Notes: generated from the letters alone by a model not told the origin. A stretch of 64,000 nucleotides of DNA from Pseudoalteromonas rubra (GCF_000238295.3 NZ_AHCD03000026.1:62001-126000); one strand, 5' to 3'. Numbered from the stretch's first letter, positions 1 through 9,927 are shown. Translations and numbers: made by a program.

Positions 1-2223
1 GGCCTGGTGGCGTTTTCTTTGGTCACTCAGTTATTACCAGCCATTGTCGGTGGACTGTACTGGCGAAAAGGCCATGCTTATGGCGTCTATGCCGGGTTAC
101 TGGCCGGTTTTTTGTGCTGGATGTTATTTCTGATGTTTCCCGTCATAGAAGCCGGCAGTGCGCTGGATTTTGATACCCGCCAGACCATCATCACCCGGGG
201 CACTTTACTGGCGCTACTGGCCAATATCAGTTGTTATATCAGCTTCTCATTAGGTGCATATGAGCGCCTCATTGATAAGATCCAGGCAGCCGCGTTTGTG
301 AGCCCATGGGAACAAGCCAGCGCAGCTAAACGGCTTAACAAAGACGTTAAGGCCACGGTGTACGACTTTACAGTATTACTACAGACCTTTTTGGGGATCC
401 AGCGTAGTCAGCAGTTACTCAGCCATTACGCTATTAATCATGATATTGAAGACAGTAACGCCTATCCGAGTGCTGATTTCATTGCCTTTTGTGAGCGGGC
501 TCTGACCGGCGTACTGGGCGCTTCCTCAGCCCGCGCCCTGATCCATGCCGTCTCGTCGGGTAAGCAGCTCGCCTTTGAAGAAGTAGTTAACTTTTTTGAC
601 GAAACCACGCAGGCATTGCAGTTCAACCAAAACCTGTTATTTACCTCTTTGGAAAACCTCAGTCATGGCATCTCTGTCGTCGACAAAGATCTCAACCTGG
701 TTGCCTGGAACCGCCGTTATCACGAAATGTTCGAATATCCGGATGGTTTTTTACAAGTAGGCCAGAACATTGAGGAAGTGATCCGCTTCAACGCCGAGCG
801 CGGTGAATGTGGCCCCGGAGAATTAGAAAAACTAGTCGAGAAACGTGTACGGCATTTGAAAAATGGCACGCCCCACCATTTTATTCGTCACCGCAGTAAT
901 GGCCAGGTGTTCGAGATGACAGGTAATCCGTTGCCAGAAGGTGGCTTTGTTACCAGCTTCTCTGACATCACCAGCCATATCGACACCCAAAACGCACTTG
1001 AAGAGGTCAATATGGATCTGGAAAACCGCATCGAGGCGCGTACCCAGGAGATCCGTTTGATCAACCAGGATCTGAAGGCTCAGATCGCCAGCCGGGAGGA
1101 AACCGAACAGGCACTGGTGGGCGCTAAAAAAGAAGCAGAACGCGCTAATGACAGTAAAACCCGCTTTCTGGCCCTGGCCAGCCATGATATTTTGCAGCCC
1201 CTCAATGCTGCGCGACTCTACCTGGCGGCCATTGATGAAGATAAGCTGCAAGGCAATGATCGTAGCAACCTGGAAAAGCTGGGTGCCAGCCTCGATTCAA
1301 CCGTGCACCTGATGTCGGCATTGCTGGATATTGCCAAGCTGGAACAAGGCGCTATGAAGCCAACCCCCCGCCATTTTGATATCAACGACATTATGTCGCC
1401 ACTGGCCAATGAATACGCCATTTTGTGTCAGGAAAAAGGCCTGTCATTGCAAGTGCGCACGAGTCACCAAATCATTCATAGCGACATTACCTATCTGCGT
1501 CGTATCGTGCAAAACCTGGTCTCCAATGCAGTAAAATACACAGAGCAAGGCCGGGTTTTACTGGCCTGTCGTCGTCGCAGTCACAGTGTCCGCATTGAAG
1601 TGTGGGACACAGGCCCGGGTATCTCGGAGCATGAACAGCAGAAAATATTTAACGACTTTTACCGCATTCAGAGTGGCGACAACAAAGGGGTCGGGCTGGG
1701 GCTGGGCGTTGTAAAGCGACTGTGTGAATTGCTCAGTATGCCACTCGAGATACAATCAATTCCAGGTAAGGGCAGCCGTTTTTGTGTCGAAGTGCCTCTG
1801 GGCGACCAACAGCAAGTCCAGCAAAAAACCACACAGTCAGAGCAAAAACCAAGCGCAAAAACCCGCCTGAATCTGGTGGTGGTTGACGACGATCCGAAGA
1901 ACCTGGCTGCGATGGCCAGCTTACTTGATAAATGGCAGTTTAGTTATCAGATGTTTGAAAGGGCAGACAAAGCCAGACAGTATGCAGCGCAAAGCCCGGC
2001 ACCGGACTTTATCCTGATGGATTATCAGCTCGATAACAATGAAAATGGGGTTAATCTGATCACGGAATTACGGCAATGCTGGAACGCCCCGATCCCGGCG
2101 GTACTGATCACGGCAGTACGTGACGAACCTTTAAAATTACAGGCTAAACAGGCCCAGATCCACTATCTGAGCAAACCTCTTAAACCGGCTAAGCTGAAAG
2201 CACTGCTCAACCACAGTACCTGA
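1..2223 (+). CDS. SSS-STAC-PAS hybrid sensor kinase/response regulator (5' truncated by window)
   Basis: The frame is open from base 1, so the gene begins upstream. The visible part starts with the last membrane segments of a sodium:solute symporter-like domain. A STAC-type linker follows, then a PAS domain (about residues 210-330 counted from base 7), a short coiled coil, a HisKA box (SHDILQPLNAARL, His codon at 1183), an HATPase with the GVGLGLGVVKRL G-box, and a C-terminal receiver (DDDP; phospho-Asp in LMDYQ, codon at 2020). This order matches CrbS/CbrA-like kinases, which couple a transporter-like sensor to control of carbon or acetate use. The ligand and cognate regulator cannot be read from this window. 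The next gene is convergent. Confidence 0.9.
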   Translation, partial: GLVAFSLVTQLLPAIVGGLYWRKGHAYGVYAGLLAGFLCWMLFLMFPVIEAGSALDFDTRQTIITRGTLLALLANISCYISFSLGAYERLIDKIQAAAFVSPWEQASAAKRLNKDVKATVYDFTVLLQTFLGIQRSQQLLSHYAINHDIEDSNAYPSADFIAFCERALTGVLGASSARALIHAVSSGKQLAFEEVVNFFDETTQALQFNQNLLFTSLENLSHGISVVDKDLNLVAWNRRYHEMFEYPDGFLQVGQNIEEVIRFNAERGECGPGELEKLVEKRVRHLKNGTPHHFIRHRSNGQVFEMTGNPLPEGGFVTSFSDITSHIDTQNALEEVNMDLENRIEARTQEIRLINQDLKAQIASREETEQALVGAKKEAERANDSKTRFLALASHDILQPLNAARLYLAAIDEDKLQGNDRSNLEKLGASLDSTVHLMSALLDIAKLEQGAMKPTPRHFDINDIMSPLANEYAILCQEKGLSLQVRTSHQIIHSDITYLRRIVQNLVSNAVKYTEQGRVLLACRRRSHSVRIEVWDTGPGISEHEQQKIFNDFYRIQSGDNKGVGLGLGVVKRLCELLSMPLEIQSIPGKGSRFCVEVPLGDQQQVQQKTTQSEQKPSAKTRLNLVVVDDDPKNLAAMASLLDKWQFSYQMFERADKARQYAAQSPAPDFILMDYQLDNNENGVNLITELRQCWNAPIPAVLITAVRDEPLKLQAKQAQIHYLSKPLKPAKLKALLNHST

Positions 2224-2255
2224 GAGGCGCACTTCAGAACAGATGCCAAAAGTCA

Positions 2256-3302
2256 CTAATAGGCAAGCTGGATCTGGTCACGACCATTGGCCTTGGCACG
2301 GTAAACGGCCTGATCGGCCATTTTCAGGGCATGACTAAAAGGCATGCTGGGATTGACTTCGGCCACCCCAAAACTGGCCGTGACATGAATGAGCGTGTTC
2401 TCCTGACGCACTTCCATCTCACGGATCGCAGTGCATAGCCGGTTTGCTACCATATGTGCATCACTGACCGAGGTTTCTGGCAGTAAGACCACAAATTCCT
2501 CACCGCCCAGCCGACAAAAACAATCTTCAATGCGCACCACGTCCAGACAACACTGCGCAAACTTTTGCAGCACTTTATCACCGGCATCATGACCAAAATC
2601 GTCATTGATCCGTTTAAACCTGTCCAGGTCCATCATGATCAGACTCATGGGACGCTCTGTGCGCTGATGACGGCTCATTTCACGCTTGGCATGCTCCATT
2701 AGAAAGCGGCGATTGTTAAGGCCCGTAAGCATGTCCTGAAAGGCCATTTTGGTAAGCTTTTCCTGCATTTGATACAACTCATGTACCAACAAACGCCGAC
2801 TACAGCAATCTGCGACCATTTCTGTGATTGTTACTTCCCACTCCTGCCACTGGCGCACATCAGCCCGTCCTTCACAACACACCACACCCAATGCAATGCC
2901 ATTTTTAAAGATGGCAGTATCCAGCATGGTGGCGATATTATGCGCCTTGAGATAGATATCGGTGAATTCGCAGGTGCGAGGATCTGTACAGGCATTGTCT
3001 GCTGCTATCGACTGGCCACTAATAATGGTGGCAAAGTAAACGGGAAAATCATCAATGCTCAGCTCCGGCAGCTGGCTTGGCACGGTCTGCCAATCCGTAT
3101 TGGCGTAATTGAGCAACTTGCCCGGCTTGTGCATGTCGTCAAACAACCACACCGACACACGATCGACCTGAAGCAAAGATTTTGCCTCAAAAATGATATC
3201 GCGCAGAAAGCTCTGATGTTCACCTGAAACATCGACTTCTTGCGAGCTGATCCGCCGCAATTTTTGCGTGCTCTGGGTTAATCGATTCAAAGGTACTACC
3301 AA
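2256..3302 (-). CDS. GAF-GGDEF diguanylate cyclase
   Basis: Residues about 20-180 form a GAF-like sensory domain (VDRVSVWLFDD; GIALGVVCCEGRA). Residues about 190-348 form a GGDEF domain. The active-site motif is GGEEF at residues 266-270. An RxxD inhibitory site (RIED) lies five residues before it, so the enzyme should make c-di-GMP from GTP and be inhibited by its product. I see no signal peptide or membrane segment, so it is probably cytoplasmic and senses a small ligand through GAF. It is convergent with the upstream kinase and is probably transcribed alone. Confidence 0.92.
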   Translation of the reverse strand: MVVPLNRLTQSTQKLRRISSQEVDVSGEHQSFLRDIIFEAKSLLQVDRVSVWLFDDMHKPGKLLNYANTDWQTVPSQLPELSIDDFPVYFATIISGQSIAADNACTDPRTCEFTDIYLKAHNIATMLDTAIFKNGIALGVVCCEGRADVRQWQEWEVTITEMVADCCSRRLLVHELYQMQEKLTKMAFQDMLTGLNNRRFLMEHAKREMSRHQRTERPMSLIMMDLDRFKRINDDFGHDAGDKVLQKFAQCCLDVVRIEDCFCRLGGEEFVVLLPETSVSDAHMVANRLCTAIREMEVRQENTLIHVTASFGVAEVNPSMPFSHALKMADQAVYRAKANGRDQIQLAY

Positions 3303-3436
3303 GTCGCAAAGCTGTTGAAATCAGGCACCATCTTAATGTGATGCCATATCGTTGTCATACTCTAATAGTATAGCGCCTGTCACAAAATGCACTGTTTTCT
3401 TTAGTCCAGACATACCCAAAACTGAAAACAGATACA

Positions 3437-5065
3437 CTAAGCCATGTATTTTGCCAGGTACTTTTTAAATACCGGATCGCTCTGCGCCAGTCCTTTTTGT
3501 TCTGCCAGAATTTCTTTTAGCATCTGCTTTGAGGTCAGCGGGTTGGCCAACACCACTCTGAATACCACGGTAGGCTGATACTGGTATTGCGAGGGGGTTA
3601 AACGCGTCCGTGACACAAAAGAGCGCCCTGATTCACGCTGCCGTTTCTGCATACTGGCAGTAAATCGATTTAACGCCGCATAAATGTCGATGCGCTCCTG
3701 CTCATCGGCTTGTTCAATCGCCTGGCGGATCTGTTTGGGCACATAGCGATAGGTCAGCAGGCATAACTCCGGCTCAGAGACCAACTCAAAGTCGTCTTCT
3801 TCGTGGATCAGTTCTGCAAAATAATGGGCTTTCTCAATGCCTTTGTCGATCAGCATTTCGTACCCTTTACGGCCTATCACCCGTAAGCATGCATGAACCA
3901 GCATGGCCATACCAGGGCGGCTGCCCTCCAGAGTATGACTACCCAGATCTTTTGAGCCTTTACGCAGAATGTATTCCGCATGGTGTTCTATGGCATCGGT
4001 TGCGGTGGGATCTTTAAACAGTACTATGCCTGCGCCCATTGGCACATACATTTGCTTGTGCGCATCAATGGTAATCGAATCAGCTAGTTCAATGCCCTTG
4101 AGCAAATGGCGGTAATTCGCGGACAACAAAGTTGCTCCGCCCCAGGCGGCATCGACGTGAAAATGACACCCCAGCTCCTGAGCCAGCGCCGCCATTTCGG
4201 GTAAGGGGTCTATGTTGCCTGTTTCAGTAGTACCGGCCACACCAACAATCGCCATGACCTTAATACCCTGCTCACTCAGCGTCTGTGCCTTAGCGCGCAT
4301 TGCCTCAACGTCAACCTTGTTGTTCTCGTCGGTTTTGACAGCAATGAAATTACTGCGCCCAATGCCCAGCACATCGGCCGCTTTACCCAATGAGTAGTGA
4401 CCACGCTCAGATACCAATACGGCCAGGCCTTTGTATCCATAATGCATCATGGCAGCCATGATCCCTTCACTGGCAAGCCCTTTAAAGTCACCATCCGGAC
4501 CGAGCAATCGGTTGCGGGCGATCCACAAAGCCGAAATATTGGCAATGGTACCCCCAGAGCAAAATGCGCCGAGTGCGGTCTTGGCACTGTGCATCCATTT
4601 TTCATAGAAGGCATCATCTTCGCCATAAGCAAGATGATGCATCATGCCCAGCACCTGACGCTCCAATGGCGTAAAGGCCTTTGAAGTTTCTATTTTTACC
4701 AGGTTCTGATTCAAACCGACCATCAACTTTGACAGCGGCAGAACAAAATGCGGCAGCGCTGAGGTCATATGCCCGATAAAGCTTGGCGACGCAGTATGCA
4801 CAGAGTGTGCAACCAGCTGTTCCATAATATCCTGAGCATAGTCAGAGACAAACATCGGTTCTTCCGGGATCATTGCCGACTGAAAGTCTTTTTCTATCTC
4901 ATGCAATGGTTTTTCAATTGCTGCGATATTTTCATTCAGAAAGCCCGCCAGATTACTGGAAATTTCCTGCTCAATTACACTTAACGTGGAGCTGGGTGCT
5001 TCTGGAACGGTAAAGATACGCATTAAGCTTTCTTCAGAAGCGACTGCACAACGCTTTGGACCCAT
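3437..5065 (-). CDS. panP: PLP-dependent aspartate/glutamate-type decarboxylase, PanP-like
   Basis: This is a 542-residue group II PLP decarboxylase. The cofactor lysine sits in DAHKQMYVP (Lys337), and the PLP-binding His-Asp pair is in FHVDAAWGG. Length and the N-terminal ASEESLMRIFTVPEAP segment fit the PanP family of Vibrio, Shewanella and Pseudoalteromonas. PanP makes beta-alanine from aspartate for pantothenate and coenzyme A in bacteria lacking PanD. Whether panD is absent here cannot be told from the window, so a glutamate decarboxylase role is not excluded. The first ATG was chosen because the conserved N-terminal segment lies upstream of the internal Met15. Confidence 0.85.
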   Translation of the reverse strand: MGPKRCAVASEESLMRIFTVPEAPSSTLSVIEQEISSNLAGFLNENIAAIEKPLHEIEKDFQSAMIPEEPMFVSDYAQDIMEQLVAHSVHTASPSFIGHMTSALPHFVLPLSKLMVGLNQNLVKIETSKAFTPLERQVLGMMHHLAYGEDDAFYEKWMHSAKTALGAFCSGGTIANISALWIARNRLLGPDGDFKGLASEGIMAAMMHYGYKGLAVLVSERGHYSLGKAADVLGIGRSNFIAVKTDENNKVDVEAMRAKAQTLSEQGIKVMAIVGVAGTTETGNIDPLPEMAALAQELGCHFHVDAAWGGATLLSANYRHLLKGIELADSITIDAHKQMYVPMGAGIVLFKDPTATDAIEHHAEYILRKGSKDLGSHTLEGSRPGMAMLVHACLRVIGRKGYEMLIDKGIEKAHYFAELIHEEDDFELVSEPELCLLTYRYVPKQIRQAIEQADEQERIDIYAALNRFTASMQKRQRESGRSFVSRTRLTPSQYQYQPTVVFRVVLANPLTSKQMLKEILAEQKGLAQSDPVFKKYLAKYMA

Positions 5066-5379
5066 TTTAATACCTAATCATGCGTGGGTAACTGATGTGG
5101 GGAGTTACCTTGCCAAGTTGATACGAAATGACTAACTTTACTGTAAAGCGATGGGAAAGTCTGCAATGCAGTCAAAAAAAATGAACTCTGCTTGATAATT
5201 TGATGAACCTCTGATGACACAGCATCGCACAGTAAACCCAGTATTTAGTACGATGCATGTAAGGAATAGGGTTCAAAAATAAGGCAGATTCGTTAAATAT
5301 TTTGTCAGCATTGCCAGAAATGGATAGTATTAGGAACAATTCGTCCCACCAGACTTGCAGACTCAAACGGAAACTGACA
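5066..5379. other. Divergent intergenic region, panP / GGDEF-EAL-like gene
   Basis: This gap of about 310 bases separates two divergent genes and must hold both promoters. I see no convincing operator, RNA gene or small ORF. An in-frame TTG at 5302 and ATG at 5320 could extend the downstream gene, but ATG 5380 directly precedes its first membrane helix. Confidence 0.5.
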
Positions 5380-7278
5380 ATGAATAAACGGAATTTTGCG
5401 CTTAGGGCCTTATCTCTGACCTGGATAGTCATCGGCTTTGTGGTGTTTGTTGCCTCTTTGTCCGCCTATGTGCTTTACACCTATCATCAGACCCGTACCA
5501 CCATAGTACAAAGCATAGATCAAAAGCTCCTCATGGCGGCCCGCAGTACCCAGCTGATATTGGGGGAAGACTACCATGACCGACTCAACGAAATTAACAG
5601 CGATGAATATCGCCACAAGAGTATGCAGTTATCACAACTGGCACAGCACCTGGGTGTCGAGTATGTGTATGCTATGGTCTATGATGCGCCCTATGTGCGT
5701 TTCAGTGCCTCTAGTTACACCCAAAATGACGTATTACAGGACAAAGTCACGCGCATGCTCGACCTGTACCCGGAGGCAACTTCGGTTAACAAAAGCGCGT
5801 TTCGCTCAACACAGCCATTATACGAAGTGTCCGAAGATAAATGGGGCCATTTTAAAACCATTTTTATTCCCCACGTCACACGTGACGGCAAGGTCTTCCT
5901 GACCGGGGCCGATATTAAGACATCACACATCCAAACCGAACTGGCAAAAAGCGTTAAAGAGGCTCTGTTCACTGCGTGCTTTTTCTTTGCCATTGCTTTA
6001 CTGGTAGCAGGGATGTATTTACTGATACTGAGGAAAACCCTGACAACCGACCCGCGTACCGGATTCCCCAATCGTCTGGCATTAGAACAGGATCTGGCCA
6101 AAAACCCCACTCAGCACCTTAGCCTGGCAATTATCGCAATCAACGAGCTGGAAGAGATAGTGAGCTTTTATGGCACCGATGTCGGTGATGAAATCATACG
6201 CAGAGTGATGAGCCACTTCAGTGAATTTACCGCCCCATTTAAAGTGTATCGTCTTGCCACTGCCAAGTTGGTGCTATTGAGCGATGCCAACAAAGGGGAG
6301 CATTATCTGAGTAGCCTGATCAATGAATTTCCTGCCACAACGCCGATTTTACAGGACCCACATTTGTACATTCAGGTAACCGCCGGCATAGCCAGTGGCA
6401 ATAAACGCCTGTTACTGGAGAATGCGTTTATCGCATGTCGTCAGGCACAACAAAAACAGCAACGAGTGTGCATCTATGGCCAGGATCCAACGCAGATCAA
6501 GACCATTCAGGAATCCCATATTGCCATTGCAAAAACAGTTCAAAGTGCGTTTGAACAACATCGTATTCTGCCCTACTTTACGCCCCGTATGGGCACTGAG
6601 AGCAAAGCCGTCGAACAATATCATTGCACCCCGAGAGTACTCACAGAGCAGGGCCTGATCTTACGTCCTGAATCTTTCTCAGAAGTGATCCGCCACTCCA
6701 GACTGAGCTCTCAGCTAACCAAAGTCATGCTTGAGCTGTGCACCGCACATTTTCGAAAATCACATCATGCCTGGAGCATGCAACTGAGCTGGCAGGATCT
6801 GGCCGACCCGCAAATCATGGAGTTTATCTTTGCGCAGATCAGACGCTACCCACAGCCCGCCAAAATTACCTTTGAACTGGAAGAGCAAGAAGTGATTGAG
6901 CATTTTGCCGATATGCGGGTTTATATCAATGTGCTAAAAAGCAAAGGGGTAAATATCATGGTGGCGTCAAGCAACAGTGGTTTGCTGACCATCAGCCGGG
7001 TGCTGAAACTCACTATAGACAGCGTTAAGCTGACCTCCAGCGTCATTGAACAACTAAGTGAAGAGACTGAATTGCATGAGTACATTGAACACATTGCCAG
7101 ACTCTGCCATGAGCGCCAAATCACCTTGTTGGTTGATGGTGTACAAAGTAAATATCAACTGGATCAATTGCTAAGCTGCAACGTTAAGTTAGTTGAAGGA
7201 AGTCTGATTGGCGCACCTGGCCCACACATCAATGTCAGCCAGAGCAATATGGGCAAGGATTTACAGGCCAGTGCCTGA
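5380..7278 (+). CDS. Membrane protein with degenerate GGDEF and EAL domains (CsrD/MshH-like)
   Basis: From ATG 5380 the protein has about 632 residues. An N-terminal membrane helix (about 10-32) is followed by a periplasmic sensor domain, a second helix (about 205-230), a GGDEF-like domain entered by DPRTGFPNRLALE, and an EAL-like domain. Both active sites are lost. The GGDEF position reads as LATAKLVLLSD, and the EALxR motif of phosphodiesterases is missing from the opening of the EAL-like domain. The layout resembles CsrD/MshH, degenerate proteins that control turnover of Csr small RNAs rather than c-di-GMP itself. Assignment to CsrD is inference; a c-di-GMP receptor role is the alternative. 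Confidence 0.75.
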   Translation: MNKRNFALRALSLTWIVIGFVVFVASLSAYVLYTYHQTRTTIVQSIDQKLLMAARSTQLILGEDYHDRLNEINSDEYRHKSMQLSQLAQHLGVEYVYAMVYDAPYVRFSASSYTQNDVLQDKVTRMLDLYPEATSVNKSAFRSTQPLYEVSEDKWGHFKTIFIPHVTRDGKVFLTGADIKTSHIQTELAKSVKEALFTACFFFAIALLVAGMYLLILRKTLTTDPRTGFPNRLALEQDLAKNPTQHLSLAIIAINELEEIVSFYGTDVGDEIIRRVMSHFSEFTAPFKVYRLATAKLVLLSDANKGEHYLSSLINEFPATTPILQDPHLYIQVTAGIASGNKRLLLENAFIACRQAQQKQQRVCIYGQDPTQIKTIQESHIAIAKTVQSAFEQHRILPYFTPRMGTESKAVEQYHCTPRVLTEQGLILRPESFSEVIRHSRLSSQLTKVMLELCTAHFRKSHHAWSMQLSWQDLADPQIMEFIFAQIRRYPQPAKITFELEEQEVIEHFADMRVYINVLKSKGVNIMVASSNSGLLTISRVLKLTIDSVKLTSSVIEQLSEETELHEYIEHIARLCHERQITLLVDGVQSKYQLDQLLSCNVKLVEGSLIGAPGPHINVSQSNMGKDLQASA

Positions 7279-7308
7279 CCGGTCACCTGCCAGAGCACAG
7301 GTGACCGG
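7279..7308. terminator. Inverted repeat between convergent genes
   Basis: A perfect 11-bp stem (CCGGTCACCTG / CAGGTGACCGG) with an 8-base loop lies between the GGDEF-EAL-like gene and the methyltransferase gene. No T-run follows on the + strand, so it may be a weak terminator or a transcript-stabilising hairpin. Confidence 0.55.
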
Positions 7309-7314
7309 AAACGC

Positions 7315-7980
7315 TTATAACTGAGCAATCAGGCGAGTACTTGATTGACCGCTGGCCCAGTACTTGCGCTCAAACGGCGTCATGGCTGTGTCACTTTCAT
7401 AGTCACTTACCGTTGCCTGAGCGCCTGCAAGCGCCAGGCTGCGGGCAAATTCCTCAACATAAATAGACCAGTTGCTGCGCAGTTCAAGCCGCCCCCCCAG
7501 CTTTACGATATAAGGGAATACAGCGGCACCATGCCAGCGCCTTTGCAGGTGTTTCGCTTTAGGCCAGGGGTTGGGGTACAGTAAATAATGGTGACTTGGC
7601 TGCCAATTAGCTTCGCAGGCCAGACGCCAGAAATCATTCAGATCTGCCTGAACCAGAATGTATTGACCCGACTCTGTTTGCTTATATTCAATGTCATGCT
7701 TTTCAAGACGATGCTCTGACTTATCAATACCGATGACTAACGCATTCGGGTGTAGTTTGGCTAAATTCGCCGTACTTTCCCCCACCCCGCAGCAAGAATC
7801 CAGAATGATCGGACCATCGAATGCCTGTACTTTCTCATTCACCTGTTCGAAGGCTTGTTGGGTATGGGCAGCAATGGGTTTTTTGAATGGCGTATTGAGG
7901 TGCTTTTGTACTACCTCGTCTAACTTTTCATGCAGTCCGGTCTGATTACTCGTGATGCTTCTGGAATTGGCGTCTGACAT
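7315..7980 (-). CDS. TrmB-like SAM-dependent methyltransferase
   Basis: This 221-residue class I methyltransferase has a SAM loop (DSCCGVGESTANLA) and the acidic end of strand 2 (VIGIDKSEHRLEKHD). A YPNPWPKAKHLQRRWH motif corresponds to the FPDPWxKKRHxKRR motif of tRNA (guanine-N7)-methyltransferases. The canonical trmB is at 40286-41020, so this is a diverged paralogue. It may act on another position or RNA. The N-terminal extension (first ~50 residues) differs from TrmB. It is convergent with the preceding gene and appears monocistronic. Confidence 0.8.
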   Translation of the reverse strand: MSDANSRSITSNQTGLHEKLDEVVQKHLNTPFKKPIAAHTQQAFEQVNEKVQAFDGPIILDSCCGVGESTANLAKLHPNALVIGIDKSEHRLEKHDIEYKQTESGQYILVQADLNDFWRLACEANWQPSHHYLLYPNPWPKAKHLQRRWHGAAVFPYIVKLGGRLELRSNWSIYVEEFARSLALAGAQATVSDYESDTAMTPFERKYWASGQSSTRLIAQL

Positions 7981-8153
7981 AGTATTTTTTCGTTAGCTAT
8001 AGAAAGTGGCAATTCTATAACCCCAGAAATCAAAGTAAATAGCTAACTGAAACCTGCTTTACAAATACTTCGGCGCGAACAGCACTCGCGATGCAGCAAT
8101 GCCGCCAACCAAAGGTCACGGCATTAGAATTAAAGCAAATAAACCAAATTCAG

Positions 8154-8975
8154 TTATGGTCGATAATAACAGACCCGTTGGGCTGTCATACTGCCAAATG
8201 AACCTGTGTACACAACGGTGCACGTATAGCTCCAGCTGCTTAACGTTTCAACAAGGCTTGCTTCTCTGTATGCAGCTTCCGCAGAACCATCATGAGGGTA
8301 GCTGACTCCAATGCTGCCATTTGTGTAGTTAGTCACCGTAACTTTTCTGTTCAATTTACAATTACCACCTTCATCCAAGGTGCATGCCGCGATCGGTATT
8401 TTTCTTCTGCCTTCTTCGTAGTACATAAAGCTCGTTAACGGCAGTTTTCCATTTTTGCTGTTTTTGAGTAGCCTGTCTCTTAGTTCTGTAACTGTACTGG
8501 ACCCGATCTGGGCTGCCGCCCCGTCTATTACTTTAGTTAAAAAAGAGTTCCTGGTTGTTGTGGGCGCTTCTCTTTGCCGAATACCCTGTACGTCTATATC
8601 ACCATCCAAATTGTTCAGTGCTTCCGGTGCGACAATATCATACAGCTCGGGATCTATCGTGTGTGGCGTACACATCTCTCGTTCGCATGGGTCATAGTAC
8701 TCCATTCGGTAGGTATACAGGCGATTGTAACGTACTGCCCGAACCAGATCCTCGACCAGTTGCTTGTTCGCAGAGCGACCGAGACATGCATTTTTGTTTG
8801 CACATTTTTGTTCCATCGCAATTGCGATCGCTTCCCTTCCGACATCAGTCACTCTCACTTCAATCTCATAGCCCTGAGACAGATAGAATGTACGTCCCAC
8901 TTTGGACGCTTCAGAGAATTGGGAAAACAACCCTGACGATAAACCCAGTACCGCAACTAATAAACTTCTAAACAT
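8154..8975 (-). CDS. Secreted protein of unknown function
   Basis: I do not recognise this 273-residue protein. A short signal peptide (MFRSLLVAVLGLSSGLFSQFSEA) precedes a mature part with several paired cysteines (CANKNAC, CEREMC, CTLDEGGNC, a late CTVVYTG...C). These suggest a disulfide-bonded periplasmic or extracellular protein. AAGGAAATTAT before the ATG is a good ribosome binding site. The C-terminal third looks beta-rich and ends at an aromatic tail (CYYRP). It stands alone between a methyltransferase and an ABC exporter, with no clear functional link to either. Confidence 0.75.
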   Translation of the reverse strand: MFRSLLVAVLGLSSGLFSQFSEASKVGRTFYLSQGYEIEVRVTDVGREAIAIAMEQKCANKNACLGRSANKQLVEDLVRAVRYNRLYTYRMEYYDPCEREMCTPHTIDPELYDIVAPEALNNLDGDIDVQGIRQREAPTTTRNSFLTKVIDGAAAQIGSSTVTELRDRLLKNSKNGKLPLTSFMYYEEGRRKIPIAACTLDEGGNCKLNRKVTVTNYTNGSIGVSYPHDGSAEAAYREASLVETLSSWSYTCTVVYTGSFGSMTAQRVCYYRP

Positions 8976-9153
8976 ATAATTTCCTTGTCATAACTTCATT
9001 TGGATACATTACCCAAAAAGGATACTAACAAATGAAAACAAGAGAAACAATACCACAACAAAATAGCAACACAAAAAATGACAAATATTAAAAAGCTGCT
9101 GCTTGAAGTGGTAAGTGGCAGAGTCTCCCCCTGCCACCTCGATAGCCTAATGC

Positions 9154-9927
9154 TCAGTGACGCAAGCCGACGCCGCGCTTGATCAGGTTCAGTGCAACCG
9201 CAAATAACACGGTGATGAAACCCAGCAATACCCCAAACGCCAGGGTAATATTGACATCAGACACCCCCAGGAAGCCATAACGGAACGCATTCACCATATA
9301 GATGATGGGGTTAATCTGAGACACCCCCTGCCAGAACTCCGGCAACAAGGTGATAGAATAAAACACCCCGCCCAGATACGTCAGTGGCGTCAGCACAAAG
9401 GTTGGAATGATACTGATGTCATCAAAGCTATTGGCAAAAACGGCATTGATCAAACCACCCAATGCAAACACAGCCGAAGTCAGTAAAACCGTCAATACAA
9501 TCACCGCCAGATTGTGAATCTGAATATCCACAAACAGCAGGCTGACCAGAGTCACTATCAGACCCACCAGCATACCCCGCGCCATACCGCCGCCCATATA
9601 ACCCAGCACTATGATGTAGTTGGGCACCGGTGCCACGAGCAACTCTTCAATGCTTTTCTGGAACTTAGTCGAGTAGAAGCTGGATGCTACGTTTGAGTAG
9701 GAGTTGGTGATCACCGACATCATGATAAGACCCGGCACAATGAACTCCATGTAGCTAAACCCGCCCATTTCACCAATGCGTGAGCCGATCAGAGAGCCAA
9801 AAATCACAAAATACAAGGTCATGGTAATGGCCGGTGGCACCAGGGTTTGTATCCAAATTCGCAGGAAGCGAATACACTCTTTGATCCAGATACTTTTCAG
9901 TGCCACGCCGTAGTTTAAGATTTTCAT
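9154..9927 (-). CDS. yadH: ABC-2 type transporter permease (YadH-like)
   Basis: This 257-residue integral membrane protein has about six predicted helices. It carries the ABC-2 permease features of the YadH family, including ESRIGEM-like early loop residues and the conserved NPIIYMVNAFRYGFLG segment before the last helix. It is the membrane half of an exporter whose ATPase gene lies immediately upstream and overlaps it by 4 bases (translational coupling). The substrate of YadGH-type exporters is not established. It lacks any peptidase domain, so it is not an obvious exporter for the double-glycine peptide at 18.9 kb. Confidence 0.9.
   Translation of the reverse strand: MKILNYGVALKSIWIKECIRFLRIWIQTLVPPAITMTLYFVIFGSLIGSRIGEMGGFSYMEFIVPGLIMMSVITNSYSNVASSFYSTKFQKSIEELLVAPVPNYIIVLGYMGGGMARGMLVGLIVTLVSLLFVDIQIHNLAVIVLTVLLTSAVFALGGLINAVFANSFDDISIIPTFVLTPLTYLGGVFYSITLLPEFWQGVSQINPIIYMVNAFRYGFLGVSDVNITLAFGVLLGFITVLFAVALNLIKRGVGLRH

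Noticed and set aside
8555..8971. Long plus-strand frames opposite the secreted protein gene
   Set aside because: The minus frame has a signal peptide, RBS and full length; the plus frames have neither RBS nor protein-like pattern.
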